Positions 36,873-50,748 are shown, counted from the stretch's first letter. The stretch is DNA of 64,000 nucleotides from Brevibacterium sp. CCUG 69071 (GCF_021023135.1 NZ_PGFV01000001.1:744001-808000); one strand, 5' to 3'. The notes: a model not told the origin generated them from the letters alone. Numbers and translations are program-made.

Positions 36873-37658
36873 CTACTTGGCGACCGCGGCCTTGCACAAA
36901 GCGGCGAAGTCGGGGCCGTTGAGGCTGGCTCCGCCGACGAGCGCTCCGTCGACATCGGCCGAGGCCACGATCTCTGCGACGTTGTCGGTCTTGACCGAGC
37001 CGCCGTAGATGATGCGGGTGGCTTCTGCCAGTCCGGGTCCGTACTTCTCGCCCAGGTGGGCGCGGATCGCTGAGGCCATCTCCGCGGCATCGGCGGCGGT
37101 CGCCGTCTCCCCGGTCCCGATCGCCCACACGGGTTCATAGGCGATGACGAGGCCGTCGAGGGCCTCGGCTCCGAGTCCGGCCAGGGACTCCTCGAGCTGA
37201 CGCAGCGTGAAGTCGACATGGGTCTTCTCCTGCCGCTGGTCGAGCGACTCGCCCACGCAGAGGATCGGGGTGAGATCAGCGGACACCGCCGCCTTGATCT
37301 TCGCGGCCACGATCTCATCGGTTTCGTGGTTGTTCGCGCGTCGTTCGCTGTGGCCGATGACGACATAGCTGCAGCCGAGCCGGGACAGGAACGAGGCGGC
37401 GATCTCTCCGGTGTGTGCTCCAGGTTCATGCTGGGAGACGTCCTGGGCACCGTAGCCCAACCACAGCTTGTCGCCCTGGATGAGGGTCTGGACGGAGCGG
37501 ATGTCGGTGAACGGCGGAATCACGACGACTTCGCAGCGACTCTCGTCGAGCTTGGCGTCTTCTAAGGCCCAGGCGAGTTTCTGGACGCTGGAGATGGCCT
37601 CGAGATGATCGTGGTTCATCTTCCAGTTTCCGGCCAGGAGCAGGGTGCGGTCGCTCAT
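36873..37658 (-). CDS. tpiA: triosephosphate isomerase
   Basis: Glycolytic enzyme. [14 protein letters not shown] has the catalytic lysine, VVIGHSERR the catalytic histidine, and [13 protein letters not shown] the catalytic glutamate. [11 protein letters not shown] binds phosphate. 261 residues, typical. Follows pgk by 14 bases. Confidence 0.95.
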   Translation of the reverse strand: MSDRTLLLAGNWKMNHDHLEAISSVQKLAWALEDAKLDESRCEVVVIPPFTDIRSVQTLIQGDKLWLGYGAQDVSQHEPGAHTGEIAASFLSRLGCSYVVIGHSERRANNHETDEIVAAKIKAAVSADLTPILCVGESLDQRQEKTHVDFTLRQLEESLAGLGAEALDGLVIAYEPVWAIGTGETATAADAAEMASAIRAHLGEKYGPGLAEATRIIYGGSVKTDNVAEIVASADVDGALVGGASLNGPDFAALCKAAVAK

Positions 37659-37672
37659 TGTGCTCTTCTTCC

Positions 37673-38887
37673 TTATGCGAGTGCGTCGAGTCCGGGCAGG
37701 GTCTTGCCTTCGAGGTATTCGAGGCTGGCTCCTCCGCCCGTGGAGATGTGTCCGAATTCCTCATCGGAGAAGCCGAGGCTGCGCACGGCCGCCGCGGAAT
37801 CGCCGCCGCCGACAACGGTGAGGCGCTCCCCCTCGGCCGCGGAGGCGGTCAGCGCCTGCGCCACGGACTTGGTTCCGGCGGCGAAGGCCGCGAATTCGAA
37901 GACGCCCATCGGACCGTTCCAGAACACGGTGGCCGAGTTCTCGATGATCTGCGCGTAGGCGGTGGCGGTCTCGGGTCCGATGTCGAGGCCGAGTCCGCTG
38001 TCTGCCGCCGGCGTCGATTCGAGTGCGTCGATCGGGCGGATCCAGTTCTCGGCATCTGCGGCGAAGGAGGCAGCCATGACGATGTCGGTGGGCAGCACGA
38101 TCCGCGCTCCCCCAGCCTGCGAGCGTTCGAGGTAGCTCTTGACGTCGGCGATCCGGTCGGTCTCGACGAGGCTCGAGCCGATGCTGTGACCCAGTGCTGC
38201 GAGGAAGGTGAAGACCATGCCGCCGCCGATGAGCAGATTGTCCGCCCGATCGATGAGGTTATCGATGACGCCGAGCTTGTCCGAGACCTTCGAGCCGCCG
38301 AGGACGACGGTGAAGGGGGCCTGCGGGTCGTTGAGCAGGCGGTCGCTAACTTCGACCTCGGCCCGCACGAGCGAACCGGCGTAGTGGGGCAGCAGTTCGG
38401 CGATGTCGAAGACCGAGGCCTGCTTGCGATGGACGACGCCGAATCCGTCGGAGACGAAGTCGTCGGCGAGTGCGGCGAGCTCGGCGGCGAAGGCCTGCCG
38501 CTGGGCGTCGTCCTTCGCGGTCTCTCCGGGGTTGAAGCGGAGATTCTCGAGCAGCACCACCTGTCCCTCGCTCAGACCGGCAGCCTTCGCCTTCGCGTCC
38601 TCACCGACGGTGTCGGAGGCGAAGGCGACCTCGCGGCCGATCGCCGTGGCGAGTTCCGGGGCGATCGGGGCCAGGGAGTACTGCGGGTCGGGTTCGCCCT
38701 TGGGACGGCCGAGGTGGGACATGACGATGACCTTGGCCCTCGCCTCGGCGAGGTTCTTGATCGTGCCCGCCGAGGCGAGGATCCGGCCGCGGTCGGTGAT
38801 CGTCGTCCCGTCCATCGGAACGTTGAGATCGCTGCGGACGAGCACCGTGTGCCCGGCGAAGATCCCCGGATCGTCGTAAGTCCTCAT
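37673..38887 (-). CDS. pgk: phosphoglycerate kinase
   Basis: Glycolytic kinase making ATP from 1,3-bisphosphoglycerate. N-terminal [13 protein letters not shown] and [11 protein letters not shown] bind the acid substrate; [17 protein letters not shown] and the C-terminal [15 protein letters not shown] bind nucleotide. 404 residues. The ATG at 38887 overlaps the gap stop (ATGA). An apparent longer frame to 39433 is antisense-like sequence within gap and was not used. Confidence 0.95.
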   Translation of the reverse strand: MRTYDDPGIFAGHTVLVRSDLNVPMDGTTITDRGRILASAGTIKNLAEARAKVIVMSHLGRPKGEPDPQYSLAPIAPELATAIGREVAFASDTVGEDAKAKAAGLSEGQVVLLENLRFNPGETAKDDAQRQAFAAELAALADDFVSDGFGVVHRKQASVFDIAELLPHYAGSLVRAEVEVSDRLLNDPQAPFTVVLGGSKVSDKLGVIDNLIDRADNLLIGGGMVFTFLAALGHSIGSSLVETDRIADVKSYLERSQAGGARIVLPTDIVMAASFAADAENWIRPIDALESTPAADSGLGLDIGPETATAYAQIIENSATVFWNGPMGVFEFAAFAAGTKSVAQALTASAAEGERLTVVGGGDSAAAVRSLGFSDEEFGHISTGGGASLEYLEGKTLPGLDALA

Positions 38888-39885
38888 GAGGTCCTTTCCC
38901 TGAGAATGTAGCTGAGCATGTCCTTGAGACGGTTCGTGTAGCCCCACTCGTTGTCGTACCAGGCCACGATCTTGATCTGGTTGCCCAGGGCCATCGTCAG
39001 CTTGGAGTCGACGATCGCCGAGGCGGTGGTGCCGACGATGTCGGTGGAGACGAGTTCGTCGGTCGAATAGTCGAGATAGGGCGAGTCCGCGGCGGCGGCC
39101 TCGAGGATCTCGTTGATCTCCTCGGCGCTGGTCTCGCGTCCCGGGGTGAAGGTGAAGTCGATGATCGAACCGGCCGGCACGGGAACACGCACGGCGAGGC
39201 CGTCGAGCTTGCCGGCCAGGTGCGGGATGACCTTGCCAACGGTGCGGGCGGCACCCGTGGTGGTGGGCACGATGTTGATCGCGGCCGCCCGGGCCCGGCG
39301 CAGGTCGCGGTGGGGGCCGTCGACGAGCATCTGGTCCCCGGTGTAGGCGTGGACGGTGTTGAGCAGACCGGATTCGACGCCGATCGCGTCGTCGACGGCC
39401 TTGACCACGGTGGCCATGCAGTTCGTCGTGCACGAGGCGTTGGAGACCACGGTGTGCTGGGCAGGATCGAAGTCGGATTCGTTCACGCCCATCACGAACG
39501 TGGCGTCGACGTCCTTGCCGGGGGCGGAGAGGACCACGGTCTGCACGGACCCGCCGAGGTGGGCCTCGGCCTGGTCACGGCGAGTGAATCGGCCCGTGGA
39601 TTCGACGACGAGTTCGACGTTCTGGGAACTCCAGTCGATGCTGCCCGGATCGGCCTGGCTGAACACGGCGATGGTCCGGCCGTCGACGGTCAAGGAGTCC
39701 TTACCGGCGCTGACCTCGTGGTCGAAGCGCGGCCACACGGAATCGTGGGTCAGCAGGTGGGCGAGGGTCTCGGTATCGGTGAGATCGTTGATCGCAACGA
39801 CCTCGAGATCGGAGGAGGGTTCGAGGGTCAGACGGAACAGGGCGCGGCCGATACGGCCGAAGCCGTTGATAGCGATTCGTCTCAT
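38884..39885 (-). CDS. gap: glyceraldehyde-3-phosphate dehydrogenase
   Basis: NAD-dependent glycolytic enzyme. INGFGRIGRALFRL forms the nucleotide fold, SNASCTTNC has the active cysteine and HAYTGDQMLVDGPHRDLRRAR follows. The C-terminal WYDNEWGYTNRLKDM is diagnostic. 333 residues. First gene of gap-pgk-tpiA-secG, nine bases after whiA. Confidence 0.95.
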   Translation of the reverse strand: MRRIAINGFGRIGRALFRLTLEPSSDLEVVAINDLTDTETLAHLLTHDSVWPRFDHEVSAGKDSLTVDGRTIAVFSQADPGSIDWSSQNVELVVESTGRFTRRDQAEAHLGGSVQTVVLSAPGKDVDATFVMGVNESDFDPAQHTVVSNASCTTNCMATVVKAVDDAIGVESGLLNTVHAYTGDQMLVDGPHRDLRRARAAAINIVPTTTGAARTVGKVIPHLAGKLDGLAVRVPVPAGSIIDFTFTPGRETSAEEINEILEAAAADSPYLDYSTDELVSTDIVGTTASAIVDSKLTMALGNQIKIVAWYDNEWGYTNRLKDMLSYILRERTS

Positions 39886-39894
39886 GCCTCGATC

Positions 39895-40878
39895 TTAGCG
39901 ATCTTCGAGCATTTCCGGAGTCAGGCTGGCTTCGGTTCCCGGAATTCCCAGTTCCTCGGCATGTTTGTCAGCCGTGGACAGGAGGCGGCGGATGCGGCCG
40001 GCCACCGCGTCCTTGGTCATCGGCGGATCCGCCAGCTGCCCGAGCTCCTCGAGGGAGGCCTGTTTGTGGGTGACGCGCAGCTGACCGGCGTAGCGCAGAT
40101 GTTCGGGGACTTCGTCTCCGAGGATCTCCAGGGCGCGTTCGACTCTTGCGCCTGCGGCCACTGCCGCACGGGCCGAGCGGCGCAGGTTCGCGTCATCGAA
40201 GTTCGCCAGGCGGTTGGCCGTGGCCCGCACCTCACGGCGCATGCGCCGCTCCTCCCAGACGAGCACGGCGCTGTGTGAGCCCATCCGCGTCAGCAGGGCG
40301 GCGATGTCGTCTCCGTCGCGGATGACGACGCGGTCGACCCCGCGGACCTCCCGGGCCTTGGCGCTCAGGCCCAGACGACGGGCGGCTCCGACGAGAGCCA
40401 GCGCGGCCTCCGGTCCCGGGCAGGTGACTTCGAGGGCGGATGATCGTCCCGGTTCGGTCAGTGAGCCGTGGGCGAGGAACGCGCCTCGCCAGGCGGCCTC
40501 GGCGTCGGCGACGGAGCCGTTGACGATGGCCGAGGGCAGTCCGCGGACGGGGCGTCCGCGGTTGTCGACGAGACCCGTCTGGCGGGCCAGCGCTCCCCCG
40601 TCTCGGGTCACGCGCAGCAGGTAGCGGTTCGAGCGGCGGATGCCGGCGGCGTTGATGACGACGATGTCGGCGAACTGGCCGTAGAGGTCCTTGATCTCGC
40701 TGCGCAGACGCTTCGCCGCCTGCGCGGTGTCGAGCTCGGCCTCGAGCACGATCGAACCGTTGACGAGATGGAGAGCCGAAGAGAAGCGGAAGATGGCCGA
40801 GACTTCGGCCTTGCGCGCCGAGGTGCGGGTGATCGTGACCCGGGCCAGCTCATCCTTGACCTGAGCGGTCAGTGCCAT
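39895..40878 (-). CDS. whiA: DNA-binding protein WhiA
   Basis: Conserved regulator with a LAGLIDADG-like N-terminal part ([20 protein letters not shown]) and a C-terminal helix-turn-helix ([29 protein letters not shown], about residues 270-300). Controls sporulation genes in Streptomyces and cell division in others. The ATG at 40878 has a perfect AGGAGG in front. 327 residues. Confidence 0.93.
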   Translation of the reverse strand: MALTAQVKDELARVTITRTSARKAEVSAIFRFSSALHLVNGSIVLEAELDTAQAAKRLRSEIKDLYGQFADIVVINAAGIRRSNRYLLRVTRDGGALARQTGLVDNRGRPVRGLPSAIVNGSVADAEAAWRGAFLAHGSLTEPGRSSALEVTCPGPEAALALVGAARRLGLSAKAREVRGVDRVVIRDGDDIAALLTRMGSHSAVLVWEERRMRREVRATANRLANFDDANLRRSARAAVAAGARVERALEILGDEVPEHLRYAGQLRVTHKQASLEELGQLADPPMTKDAVAGRIRRLLSTADKHAEELGIPGTEASLTPEMLEDR

Positions 40879-40904
40879 TGTTCGTCCTCCTGCGCCTGAA
40901 TTTC

Positions 40905-41900
40905 CTACCACTGCTCGTCCACACCGATCCCGGCGTCGATCAACATGTCACGGTAACACGCCGCGAGCTTGAGGCTGTCATGCTGACCCACCCGCCTCGA
41001 GCGCAGCGGACGCACCCAGAGTTTGGCGTTGAACATGTCGCGGGCGCGCTGTTCGAGGTCAGGTTCGACGGCGGTCGCGGCCTCGTCCACCAGCACATAA
41101 TGCAGCTCGAGCGCGGGGGCGTGCCGGTGAAGGGACATGAGGTGCTCGCCGAGGCTGAGGTCCCGGGTCTCGCCATCGGTGGAGCTGAGGTTCAACGTGA
41201 GAGATTTCACCGCACCGGACCTGCCGATCGCCTCGGCGAGGGAGGGCACGAGCAGATGCGGCATCACCGAGGTGTACCAGGAGCCCGGCCCGAGGTTGAG
41301 CACATCGGCTTCCTGCACGGCTTCGATGGTCTCGTACCTGGCCGGAGGGACCGCGGGGTCGAGGCGGACGTTCTCTACGTGGCCGCGGGTGGACGCGAGG
41401 ACGGACTGGCCGCGGACGACCTGGAAGGATCCGGGGAACTTCACATCGGCCTCGATCGTCAGCGGCACCGAGGACATCGGCAGGACGCGTCCGTGGGCGC
41501 GCAGCAGCTTGGCCATCCAGTCGAGTCCGGCGACGTGATCGCCGTGGATCTGCCAGAGGGCGGCGATGAGGAGGTTGCCCACTGCGTGACCGCTGAGCTC
41601 CCCTTCGGAGTCGAAGCGGTGCTGGATCACATCACGCCAGGTCTTGCCCCAGTTGCCGTCATCGCAGAGCGCGGCGAGAGCCATCCGCAGATCACCCGGC
41701 GGCAGCCCGCCGAGTTCGTCGCGGAGACGACCGGAGGACCCGCCGTCGTCGGCGACGGTGACGACGGCGGTCAGCGATTCGGTGAGCAGGCGGAAGGCCC
41801 GCAGAGCCGCGTAGAGTCCGTGTCCGCCGCCGAAGGAGACGATCTTGGGGCCTTTGTTCTGCACCGCGGGGGTGATCTGCGGGAGGTCTTCGGTCTCCAT
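40905..41900 (-). CDS. yvcK: YvcK/CofD-like protein
   Basis: UDP-N-acetylglucosamine-binding protein of the CofD-like fold, tied to carbon metabolism and cell shape. [18 protein letters not shown] and [25 protein letters not shown] are the family's conserved sites; [18 protein letters not shown] follows. 331 residues. It sits between rapZ and whiA, the normal order. Confidence 0.92.
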   Translation of the reverse strand: METEDLPQITPAVQNKGPKIVSFGGGHGLYAALRAFRLLTESLTAVVTVADDGGSSGRLRDELGGLPPGDLRMALAALCDDGNWGKTWRDVIQHRFDSEGELSGHAVGNLLIAALWQIHGDHVAGLDWMAKLLRAHGRVLPMSSVPLTIEADVKFPGSFQVVRGQSVLASTRGHVENVRLDPAVPPARYETIEAVQEADVLNLGPGSWYTSVMPHLLVPSLAEAIGRSGAVKSLTLNLSSTDGETRDLSLGEHLMSLHRHAPALELHYVLVDEAATAVEPDLEQRARDMFNAKLWVRPLRSRRVGQHDSLKLAACYRDMLIDAGIGVDEQW

Positions 41901-41901
41901 C

Positions 41902-42798
41902 TCATTCTCTCCCCAGATCGCGGTGGCGCACGGAGACCGGGATGCCGGTCTGTGCGGCCAGGCTCTTGGCCACGCGTTCGCTGATCGCCACCGAACGGTG
42001 CTTGCCGCCGGTGCAGCCGATGCCGATCATGGCGTAGCCGCGACCTTCGTGGAGATAGCCGCGAGAGACGGTCTCGAGCGTCGCGGTGTAGCGTTCGATG
42101 AATTCCTCGGCGCCGTTCTGTTCGAGCACATAGTCGGCGACATCGGAGTCGAGTCCGTTGTGCCCGCGCAGGTGCGGAATCCAGTACGGGTTGGGCAGGA
42201 AGCGGACATCGGCGACGTGGTCGGCGTCCTTGGGCAGGCCGTATTTGAATCCGAAGCTCATCACGGTCAGCCGCAGCGGCGGGGCGTCGTCGGCGCTGAA
42301 TCGCTTGCGGACCTCGCTCGAGAGCTGGTGCACGTTGAGCGTGGAGGTGTCGATGATGATGTCGGCGCGATGTTTGAGCGATTCGAGGCTCGAGCGTTCG
42401 GCTTCGATGCCGTCGAGCAGCGTGCCCTCGCCCTGCAGAGGGTGGGGTCTGCGGGTGGATTCGAAGCGGCGCACGAGCACCTCGTCGGAGGCTTCGAGGT
42501 AGAGGATCGACAGGGACAGCCCCTGATCGATGAAGTCGCCGATCGTGTTCTCGAGCTCTTCGTATTTGGCGCGCCCCTTCGAATCGGTGACGATCGCGAT
42601 CTTCGGCAGGGCACCGTCGGCGCGGGCGACGAGTTCGACCAGCGGTCGCATCATCTGCGGGGGCAGATTGTCGACGACGTACCAGTCCATGTCCTCGAGC
42701 ACATTGGCGACAGTGGTCCGACCGGCCCCGGACATTCCGGTGACGAGCACGACCTCGATGGGATGGTCGGCACCGTTCGATTCGGTCTGCGTACTCAC
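41902..42798 (-). CDS. rapZ: RapZ-type RNase adapter / nucleotide-binding protein
   Basis: P-loop protein of the YvcJ/RapZ family. The Walker A is GMSGAGRTT, with arginine in the place of lysine as in actinobacterial members. Other motifs are WYVVDNLPPQMM, FGFKYGLP and the C-terminal IGCTGGKHRSVAISERV. 298 residues. In E. coli RapZ controls glmS RNA; the actinobacterial target is unsettled. Confidence 0.92.
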   Translation of the reverse strand: MSTQTESNGADHPIEVVLVTGMSGAGRTTVANVLEDMDWYVVDNLPPQMMRPLVELVARADGALPKIAIVTDSKGRAKYEELENTIGDFIDQGLSLSILYLEASDEVLVRRFESTRRPHPLQGEGTLLDGIEAERSSLESLKHRADIIIDTSTLNVHQLSSEVRKRFSADDAPPLRLTVMSFGFKYGLPKDADHVADVRFLPNPYWIPHLRGHNGLDSDVADYVLEQNGAEEFIERYTATLETVSRGYLHEGRGYAMIGIGCTGGKHRSVAISERVAKSLAAQTGIPVSVRHRDLGRE

Positions 42799-42937
42799 TC
42801 GTCCTCCTGGGGGTGCGCGTCGACATGCTGGCGGCAGGCGGGTGCGAAACCCGCTCGGACACTACTCTAGAGCAGAAATCGGACGCTCAGTCTGCGGGGG
42901 AGTCTCAGTCTTCGCACCGCCCGGACTCTCCGGTGGC

Positions 42938-44797
42938 TCAGTCGGCGAGGGCGTCCGCGATCTTCTCCGCCAGGGCCGGTCCGATGCCCTTGACCTCGCA
43001 GATCTCGTCGATACTCGCCGCCCGGACCTTCTTGACCGAACCGAAGTGTCGCAGCAGCGCGGTGCGCTTGGACTCGCCCAGCCCCGAGATGTCGTCGAGG
43101 ACGGAGGAGGTCATCGCCTTCGCCCGCTTCGAGCGGTGGTAGCTGATGGCGAAGCGGTGGGCTTCGTCACGCAGCCGCTGCATGAGGAAGAGGCCCTCGG
43201 AGTTGCGCGGCAGGATGACGGGGAACGGATCCTCGGGAACCCACACCTCCTCGAGGCGTTTGGCCAGTCCGACCACGGAGATGTCGGGGATGCCGAGATC
43301 GCCCAGCGCCCGCATGGCCGCGGCGACCTGCGGTCCGGCACCGTCGACGACGAGGAGGCTGGGCCGGTAGCCGAAGCGGTCGTCGGGTTCCTCGGAGCTC
43401 ATCTGCTCGAGGTAGCGGCTGAACCGTCGGGAGACCACGTCGTACATGGAGGCGGTGTCATCGGCGGCGGCCTCGCCGTGGATGGCGAAGTGCCGGTAGT
43501 CGCGCTTCTTGGCCATGCCGTCCTCGAACACGACGAGCGAGGCCACGACATTGGATCCCTGGGTGTGGGAGATATCGATGCATTCGATGCGCAGCGGCGC
43601 CTCGGGCAGATCGAGGTGCTCCTGGATCTCCTTGAGCGCCTGGCTGCGGGTCGTGAGGTCGGAGGAGCGTTTGAGCTTGTGCTGGATCAGCGCCTCCTTC
43701 GCGTTCTTGCTCACGGTTTCGAGGGCCGCCTTCTTCTCACCCCGCTCCGGCACTCGGACGGTGACCTTGGCCCCGCGCTGTTCGCTCAGCCAGGCTTCGA
43801 GGGAGTCGAGGTCGGCCGGGAGGGTGTCGACGAGGATCTCCTTCGGGATCGCATCGGCGTCGAGCCCGGAGTAGGCCTGCCGCAGATAGTCGGTGGTCAG
43901 CTCCTCCGGCGTGTGGTTATCGGAGCGTTCGATGATCCAGCCGCGCTGACCGCGGATCCGACCCTGGCGGACGTGGAAGACCTGCACCGAGGCCTCGAGC
44001 TCTTCGGTCACCAGGGCGAAGACATCGCAGTCGGCGCTGACGGAGAGCACCACCGCGGACTTGTCGAGAACCTTCTGGAGTGCGGTGATCTCGTCGCGCA
44101 GCCGGGCCGCCCGTTCGTAGTCGAGCTCGGCCGCCGCAGCGGACATCTCCTTCTGCCGGTAGCTGATGAAGCGTCCCGTGTTGCCGGACATGAAGTCGGA
44201 GATGCTGCGGGCGAGATCCCGGTGCTCCTCCTTGCCGATCTGACCGACGCAGGGGGCGGCGCACTTGTCGATGTAGCCGAGCAGGCAGGGTCGGCCGCTG
44301 CGTTCGGCCCGCCGGTAGACTCCGGCGGTGCAGGTGCGCATCGGGAAGGCGCGCAGCAGCAGGTCGAGGGTGTCCTTGATCGCCCACACCTGTGCGAAGG
44401 GCCCGAAGTACTTGATCCCCTTGCGACGCTTCCCCCGGGTGATGAAGGCCCGCGGGACCTCGTCGCCCATGGTGATCGCCAGGTACGGGTACGACTTGTC
44501 GTCGCGGAACATGACGTTGAACCGCGGATTGAATTCGTTGATCCACGTCCACTCGAGCTGGAGCGCCTCCACCTCGGTGTCGACGACGGTCCATTCCACC
44601 GAGGCGGCCGTATGCACCATCGTCGACGTGCGCGGGTGCAGCTGCGCCGGGTTCGCGAAGTAGGAGTTGAGCCGGTTGCGGAGGTTCTTCGCCTTCCCGA
44701 CGTAGATCACCCGTCGATCGGGGTCCCGGAACTTGTAGACCCCGGCCGAGGTCGGGATCGAGCCCGTCGCCGGACGATAGCTGGCTGGATCAGGCAT
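42938..44797 (-). CDS. uvrC: excinuclease ABC subunit C
   Basis: Makes the two cuts in nucleotide excision repair. The N-terminal GIY-YIG nuclease is at GVYKFRDPDRRVIYVGKAKN, a UVR motif follows near residue 205, then the RNase H-like domain (IECIDISHTQGSNVVASLVV) and a helix-hairpin-helix pair at the end (DDISGLGESKRTALLRHFG). 619 residues, complete. uvrA lies 17 bases upstream. Confidence 0.95.
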   Translation of the reverse strand: MPDPASYRPATGSIPTSAGVYKFRDPDRRVIYVGKAKNLRNRLNSYFANPAQLHPRTSTMVHTAASVEWTVVDTEVEALQLEWTWINEFNPRFNVMFRDDKSYPYLAITMGDEVPRAFITRGKRRKGIKYFGPFAQVWAIKDTLDLLLRAFPMRTCTAGVYRRAERSGRPCLLGYIDKCAAPCVGQIGKEEHRDLARSISDFMSGNTGRFISYRQKEMSAAAAELDYERAARLRDEITALQKVLDKSAVVLSVSADCDVFALVTEELEASVQVFHVRQGRIRGQRGWIIERSDNHTPEELTTDYLRQAYSGLDADAIPKEILVDTLPADLDSLEAWLSEQRGAKVTVRVPERGEKKAALETVSKNAKEALIQHKLKRSSDLTTRSQALKEIQEHLDLPEAPLRIECIDISHTQGSNVVASLVVFEDGMAKKRDYRHFAIHGEAAADDTASMYDVVSRRFSRYLEQMSSEEPDDRFGYRPSLLVVDGAGPQVAAAMRALGDLGIPDISVVGLAKRLEEVWVPEDPFPVILPRNSEGLFLMQRLRDEAHRFAISYHRSKRAKAMTSSVLDDISGLGESKRTALLRHFGSVKKVRAASIDEICEVKGIGPALAEKIADALAD

Positions 44798-44814
44798 CGC
44801 ACGTCGTTTCTCGT

Positions 44815-47688
<2,874 letters not shown>

Positions 47689-47759
47689 CTGACCACTGTA
47701 TTACTCGGCACTGACATTGCATCATTTTCGGCCCGGTCCCACTCGTTGCGGGAGGGGGC

Positions 47760-50252
47760 TCAGATCTCTCCGACGGCCAGGATCCGCAGCACGATGTCTC
47801 CGGTCTCATCACTGGCGTCCACGTCCACCTCGGCGTCGATGGCCCAGTCTCGGTTGCCCTCGGGGTCCGCCAAGGTCTGTCTGACGCTCCATGTCCGTGA
47901 ACCCGTTTCGATGCTGATGTATTCCCGACCGCGGGCCGAGGCGTCGGTGAGCAGATCACCGTATTCCTCGTAGAAGTCCTCGATCGCGTCCTCCCAGGCC
48001 CGGGCGTCGAAGCCGGACTCGGCGTCGAGGCGGCCGAGCTCGGCGTAGTCGGCACGTTCGGCCAGGAGCACCCGGTGGAACAGCGCATTGCGCACCTCGG
48101 CGGTGAAGACCTTCGTGTTCTCGGAGAACTTCCTCTCCAGGGCGGGCAGGTCCTCGAAGGCGGACTCGCTCGGGTCGAGTCCCTGCAGCGTCCGCCATTC
48201 GTCGAGCAGGGAGGAGTCGGTGCGGGCGATGGTCTCCCCCAGCCATTCGATGATGTTCGCCAGCTCTTCGCTGCGGCGGTCGGCGGGCACATTGTGCGTC
48301 AGCGCTCGGAAGACGTCGGTGAGGTAGCGCAGCAGGCTGCCCTCGGCGCGGGCCAGAGAGTAGTAGCCGACGAACTGGGTGAAGCCCATGGCCTGCTCGA
48401 TCATGTCGCGGACCACGGACTTGGGTTCGAAGGCACCGCCGCGCAGCCACGGGTGGGCCTCGACGAAGTGCTCGAACGCCGGTTCGAGGATCTCCGCGAG
48501 GGGTTTGGGGCCTTCGATCTCGTCGAGCACGGCCATCCGCTCGGTGTACTCGACGCCTTCGGCCTTGAGCTCGGCCACGGTGTCGCCTTTGATCCGGTCG
48601 AGTTGGCCCTTGAGGACCTGGTGCGGCACCGAGGTGGTGGCTTCGACGATCGAGACCACGTCGAGGGCGTAGCTCTCGGACTCCGGATCGAGGAGTTCGA
48701 GGGCGGCGAGGACGAACGGGGCCAGCGGCTGGTTGAGGGCGAACTGCGGGCCGAGGTCGGTGGTAGGGATGAGTTCGTCGTCCCGGACCTCGATGAGGCC
48801 TGCCTCGATGAGGGAGCGACCGATGCTCAGCGCGGTGAGTTTGAGGTCGAGGCGGCGGTCCCGGCTTTCGTGGGTCTTGTCGATGAAGGCGCTGATCGTC
48901 GCCACATCGGAGCCGGGCCGGGCGACGAGGTTGAGGATCGTCGAGTGGTCGATCTTCATCCGCGGGCGCAGGGATTCGGCCTGGGATTCGATCAGCTTGG
49001 TGAAGGTCTCCTCCGACCAGCCGACGAATCCGGCGGGAGCGGCCTTCTTCTTGACCTTCTTCTTTTTCTTCTTGTCGTCGTTGGCCGCCTTCGCCTCGGC
49101 GCGGAGGTTCTCGACGACGTGTTCGGGGGCCTGCGCGACGACGTAGCCGCGGGTGTCGAAGCCGGCCCTGCCGGCGCGTCCGGCCAGCTGCTGGAATTCG
49201 CGGACGCTGAGTCTGCGCATCTTGCGTCCGTCGAACTTCGTCAGGCCCGTCAGCAGCACCGTCCGGATCGGCACGTTGATGCCGACTCCGAGGGTGTCGG
49301 TGCCGGAGATGACGAGCAGCAGTCCGCGCAGGGCGAGCTGTTCGATCAGCCGCCGGTATTTCGGTAGCATTCCGGCGTGGTGGACGCCGACGCCGTGGAG
49401 GAGGAGTTTGCGCAGGCTCTGGCCGAAGCCTTTGGCGAAGGTGAACCCCTTGAGCGCCTCGGCGATGGAGGCCTTCTGCTCCTTCGTGGCGAGGTCGACG
49501 GAAAGCAGGTTCGTGGCGAGGTCGATGGCGCCGTTCTGCGAATAGGAGACGACGTAGACCGGGGCTTTGTCGTTGCGGACCAGGCCGCGCAGGGTGTCCG
49601 AGAGCGTTTCGGTCGAGTATTCGTAGTCGAGCGGGACCGGTCGGGTCGCCGAGTTGACCACCGAGCTGTCGCGGCCGGTCGTCGTCTCCATGGTCCGACA
49701 GATCTCCGCGGTGTCACCGAGGGTCGCGGACATGAGCACGAACTGCGCCTGCGGCATCTCGAGCAGCGGCACCTGCCAGGCCCAGCCGCGGGAGGGGTCG
49801 GCGACGTAGTGGAATTCGTCCATCACCACCATCCCGGCGTCGAGCGTGCCGCCCTCCCGCAGGGACTGGTTGGCCAGGATCTCCGCGGTGGCGCAGATCA
49901 CGGGGGCATCGCCGTTGACCGTGGAGTCGCCGGTGATCATCCCGACGTTCTCGGCGCCGAATGCCTCGATGAGGGAGAAGAACTTCTCGCTGACTAGGGC
50001 CTTGAGCGGGGCCGTGTAGTAGGCCCGGATGCCGCGCGTGAACGAGAGGTAGAGCGCAAACAGGGCGACGAGGGACTTCCCCGATCCGGTGGGGGTGGCG
50101 ACGATCGTGTTGTCGCCGGCGAGGATGTCGAGGAACGCCTCGTCCTGAGCCGGGTAGGGTTCGACGCCGATCGCGGCGCAGTATTCGCCGAAGGCCTCGT
50201 AGACGGTGTCCTCATCAGCGTATTCCGCTGGTATCTCCTGCAGCACAGCCAC
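47760..50252 (-). CDS. DEAD/DEAH box helicase (DUF3516)
   Basis: Superfamily II helicase of the Ski2/Mtr4-like actinobacterial group. Motif I is ATPTGSGKS, motif II VVMDEFHYV, motif III MSATLGD, and motif VI QLAGRAGRAG. The DUF3516 C-terminal half follows a run of lysines (DDKKKKKKVKKKAAP, about residue 395). It probably unwinds RNA. 830 residues. Lies 71 bases upstream of uvrA on the same strand but no functional tie is implied. Confidence 0.88.
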   Translation of the reverse strand: MAVLQEIPAEYADEDTVYEAFGEYCAAIGVEPYPAQDEAFLDILAGDNTIVATPTGSGKSLVALFALYLSFTRGIRAYYTAPLKALVSEKFFSLIEAFGAENVGMITGDSTVNGDAPVICATAEILANQSLREGGTLDAGMVVMDEFHYVADPSRGWAWQVPLLEMPQAQFVLMSATLGDTAEICRTMETTTGRDSSVVNSATRPVPLDYEYSTETLSDTLRGLVRNDKAPVYVVSYSQNGAIDLATNLLSVDLATKEQKASIAEALKGFTFAKGFGQSLRKLLLHGVGVHHAGMLPKYRRLIEQLALRGLLLVISGTDTLGVGINVPIRTVLLTGLTKFDGRKMRRLSVREFQQLAGRAGRAGFDTRGYVVAQAPEHVVENLRAEAKAANDDKKKKKKVKKKAAPAGFVGWSEETFTKLIESQAESLRPRMKIDHSTILNLVARPGSDVATISAFIDKTHESRDRRLDLKLTALSIGRSLIEAGLIEVRDDELIPTTDLGPQFALNQPLAPFVLAALELLDPESESYALDVVSIVEATTSVPHQVLKGQLDRIKGDTVAELKAEGVEYTERMAVLDEIEGPKPLAEILEPAFEHFVEAHPWLRGGAFEPKSVVRDMIEQAMGFTQFVGYYSLARAEGSLLRYLTDVFRALTHNVPADRRSEELANIIEWLGETIARTDSSLLDEWRTLQGLDPSESAFEDLPALERKFSENTKVFTAEVRNALFHRVLLAERADYAELGRLDAESGFDARAWEDAIEDFYEEYGDLLTDASARGREYISIETGSRTWSVRQTLADPEGNRDWAIDAEVDVDASDETGDIVLRILAVGEI

Positions 50253-50320
50253 CTCGTCGCACTCACCTTCCGTTTAGACTGATCCCTTGACAATCCTAAT
50301 TGCGAACCCGGAGGACACAG

Positions 50321-50611
50321 ATGTCAGTTTTCGCCGTCACCTATCTCTACGGACCCGATACGCAGACGCGTATGGACAACCGTCTCGCTCACCGCGCCTG
50401 GCAGTCGAAACTCGTCGAGCGCGGCGTCATCCTCTCCTCGGGTCCTCTCGATGACGAACCGCAGCCGGGCGGACTGCTCATCCTCACCGCCGCCGATCGC
50501 GCGGAGGTCGAGAGCCACCTCGCCGAGGACCCCTACGCTTCGATCGGCGTCATCGAGGAGGTCTCGATCCGCGGATGGACTCCGGTGTTCGGGCCCTTCG
50601 CCGAGGCCTGA
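50321..50611 (+). CDS. YciI family protein
   Basis: 96-residue protein with the YciI fold: VTYLYGPDTQTRMDNRLAHR with the conserved histidine, VILSSGPLDDEPQPGGLLIL and the DPYASIGVIEEVSIRGWTPV tail. The family has a putative active-site His-Asp pair; function unknown. GGAGGACAC precedes the ATG. It is divergent from the helicase. Confidence 0.85.
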   Translation: MSVFAVTYLYGPDTQTRMDNRLAHRAWQSKLVERGVILSSGPLDDEPQPGGLLILTAADRAEVESHLAEDPYASIGVIEEVSIRGWTPVFGPFAEA

Positions 50612-50661
50612 ACTTCGGTCAAGGGCCCGAATTCGTCGTCGGACCCGTGACCGATGCGAAC

Positions 50662-50704
50662 GATGCGCGGGAGCCGCTCCTTCTCGGTGCGGCTTCCGCG
50701 CATC
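50662..50704. terminator. bidirectional hairpin between the YciI and terC genes
   Basis: GATGCGCGGGAGCCGC pairs with GCGGCTTCCGCGCATC across an 11-base loop, with one mismatch. It lies between convergent genes. Confidence 0.7.
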
Positions 50705-50748
50705 TGCGTCTCCGGTGGAGAGCTGTGTCTGCGGCAGAGAGCTGTCGC

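Noticed and set aside
37658-38911. 417-codon plus-strand frame opposite pgk
   Set aside because: Antisense shadow of a certain glycolytic gene with the same cause.
47689-47759. LexA/SOS box upstream of uvrA
   Set aside because: I looked for the actinobacterial GAAC-N4-GTTC pattern before uvrA, uvrB and uvrC and found none.
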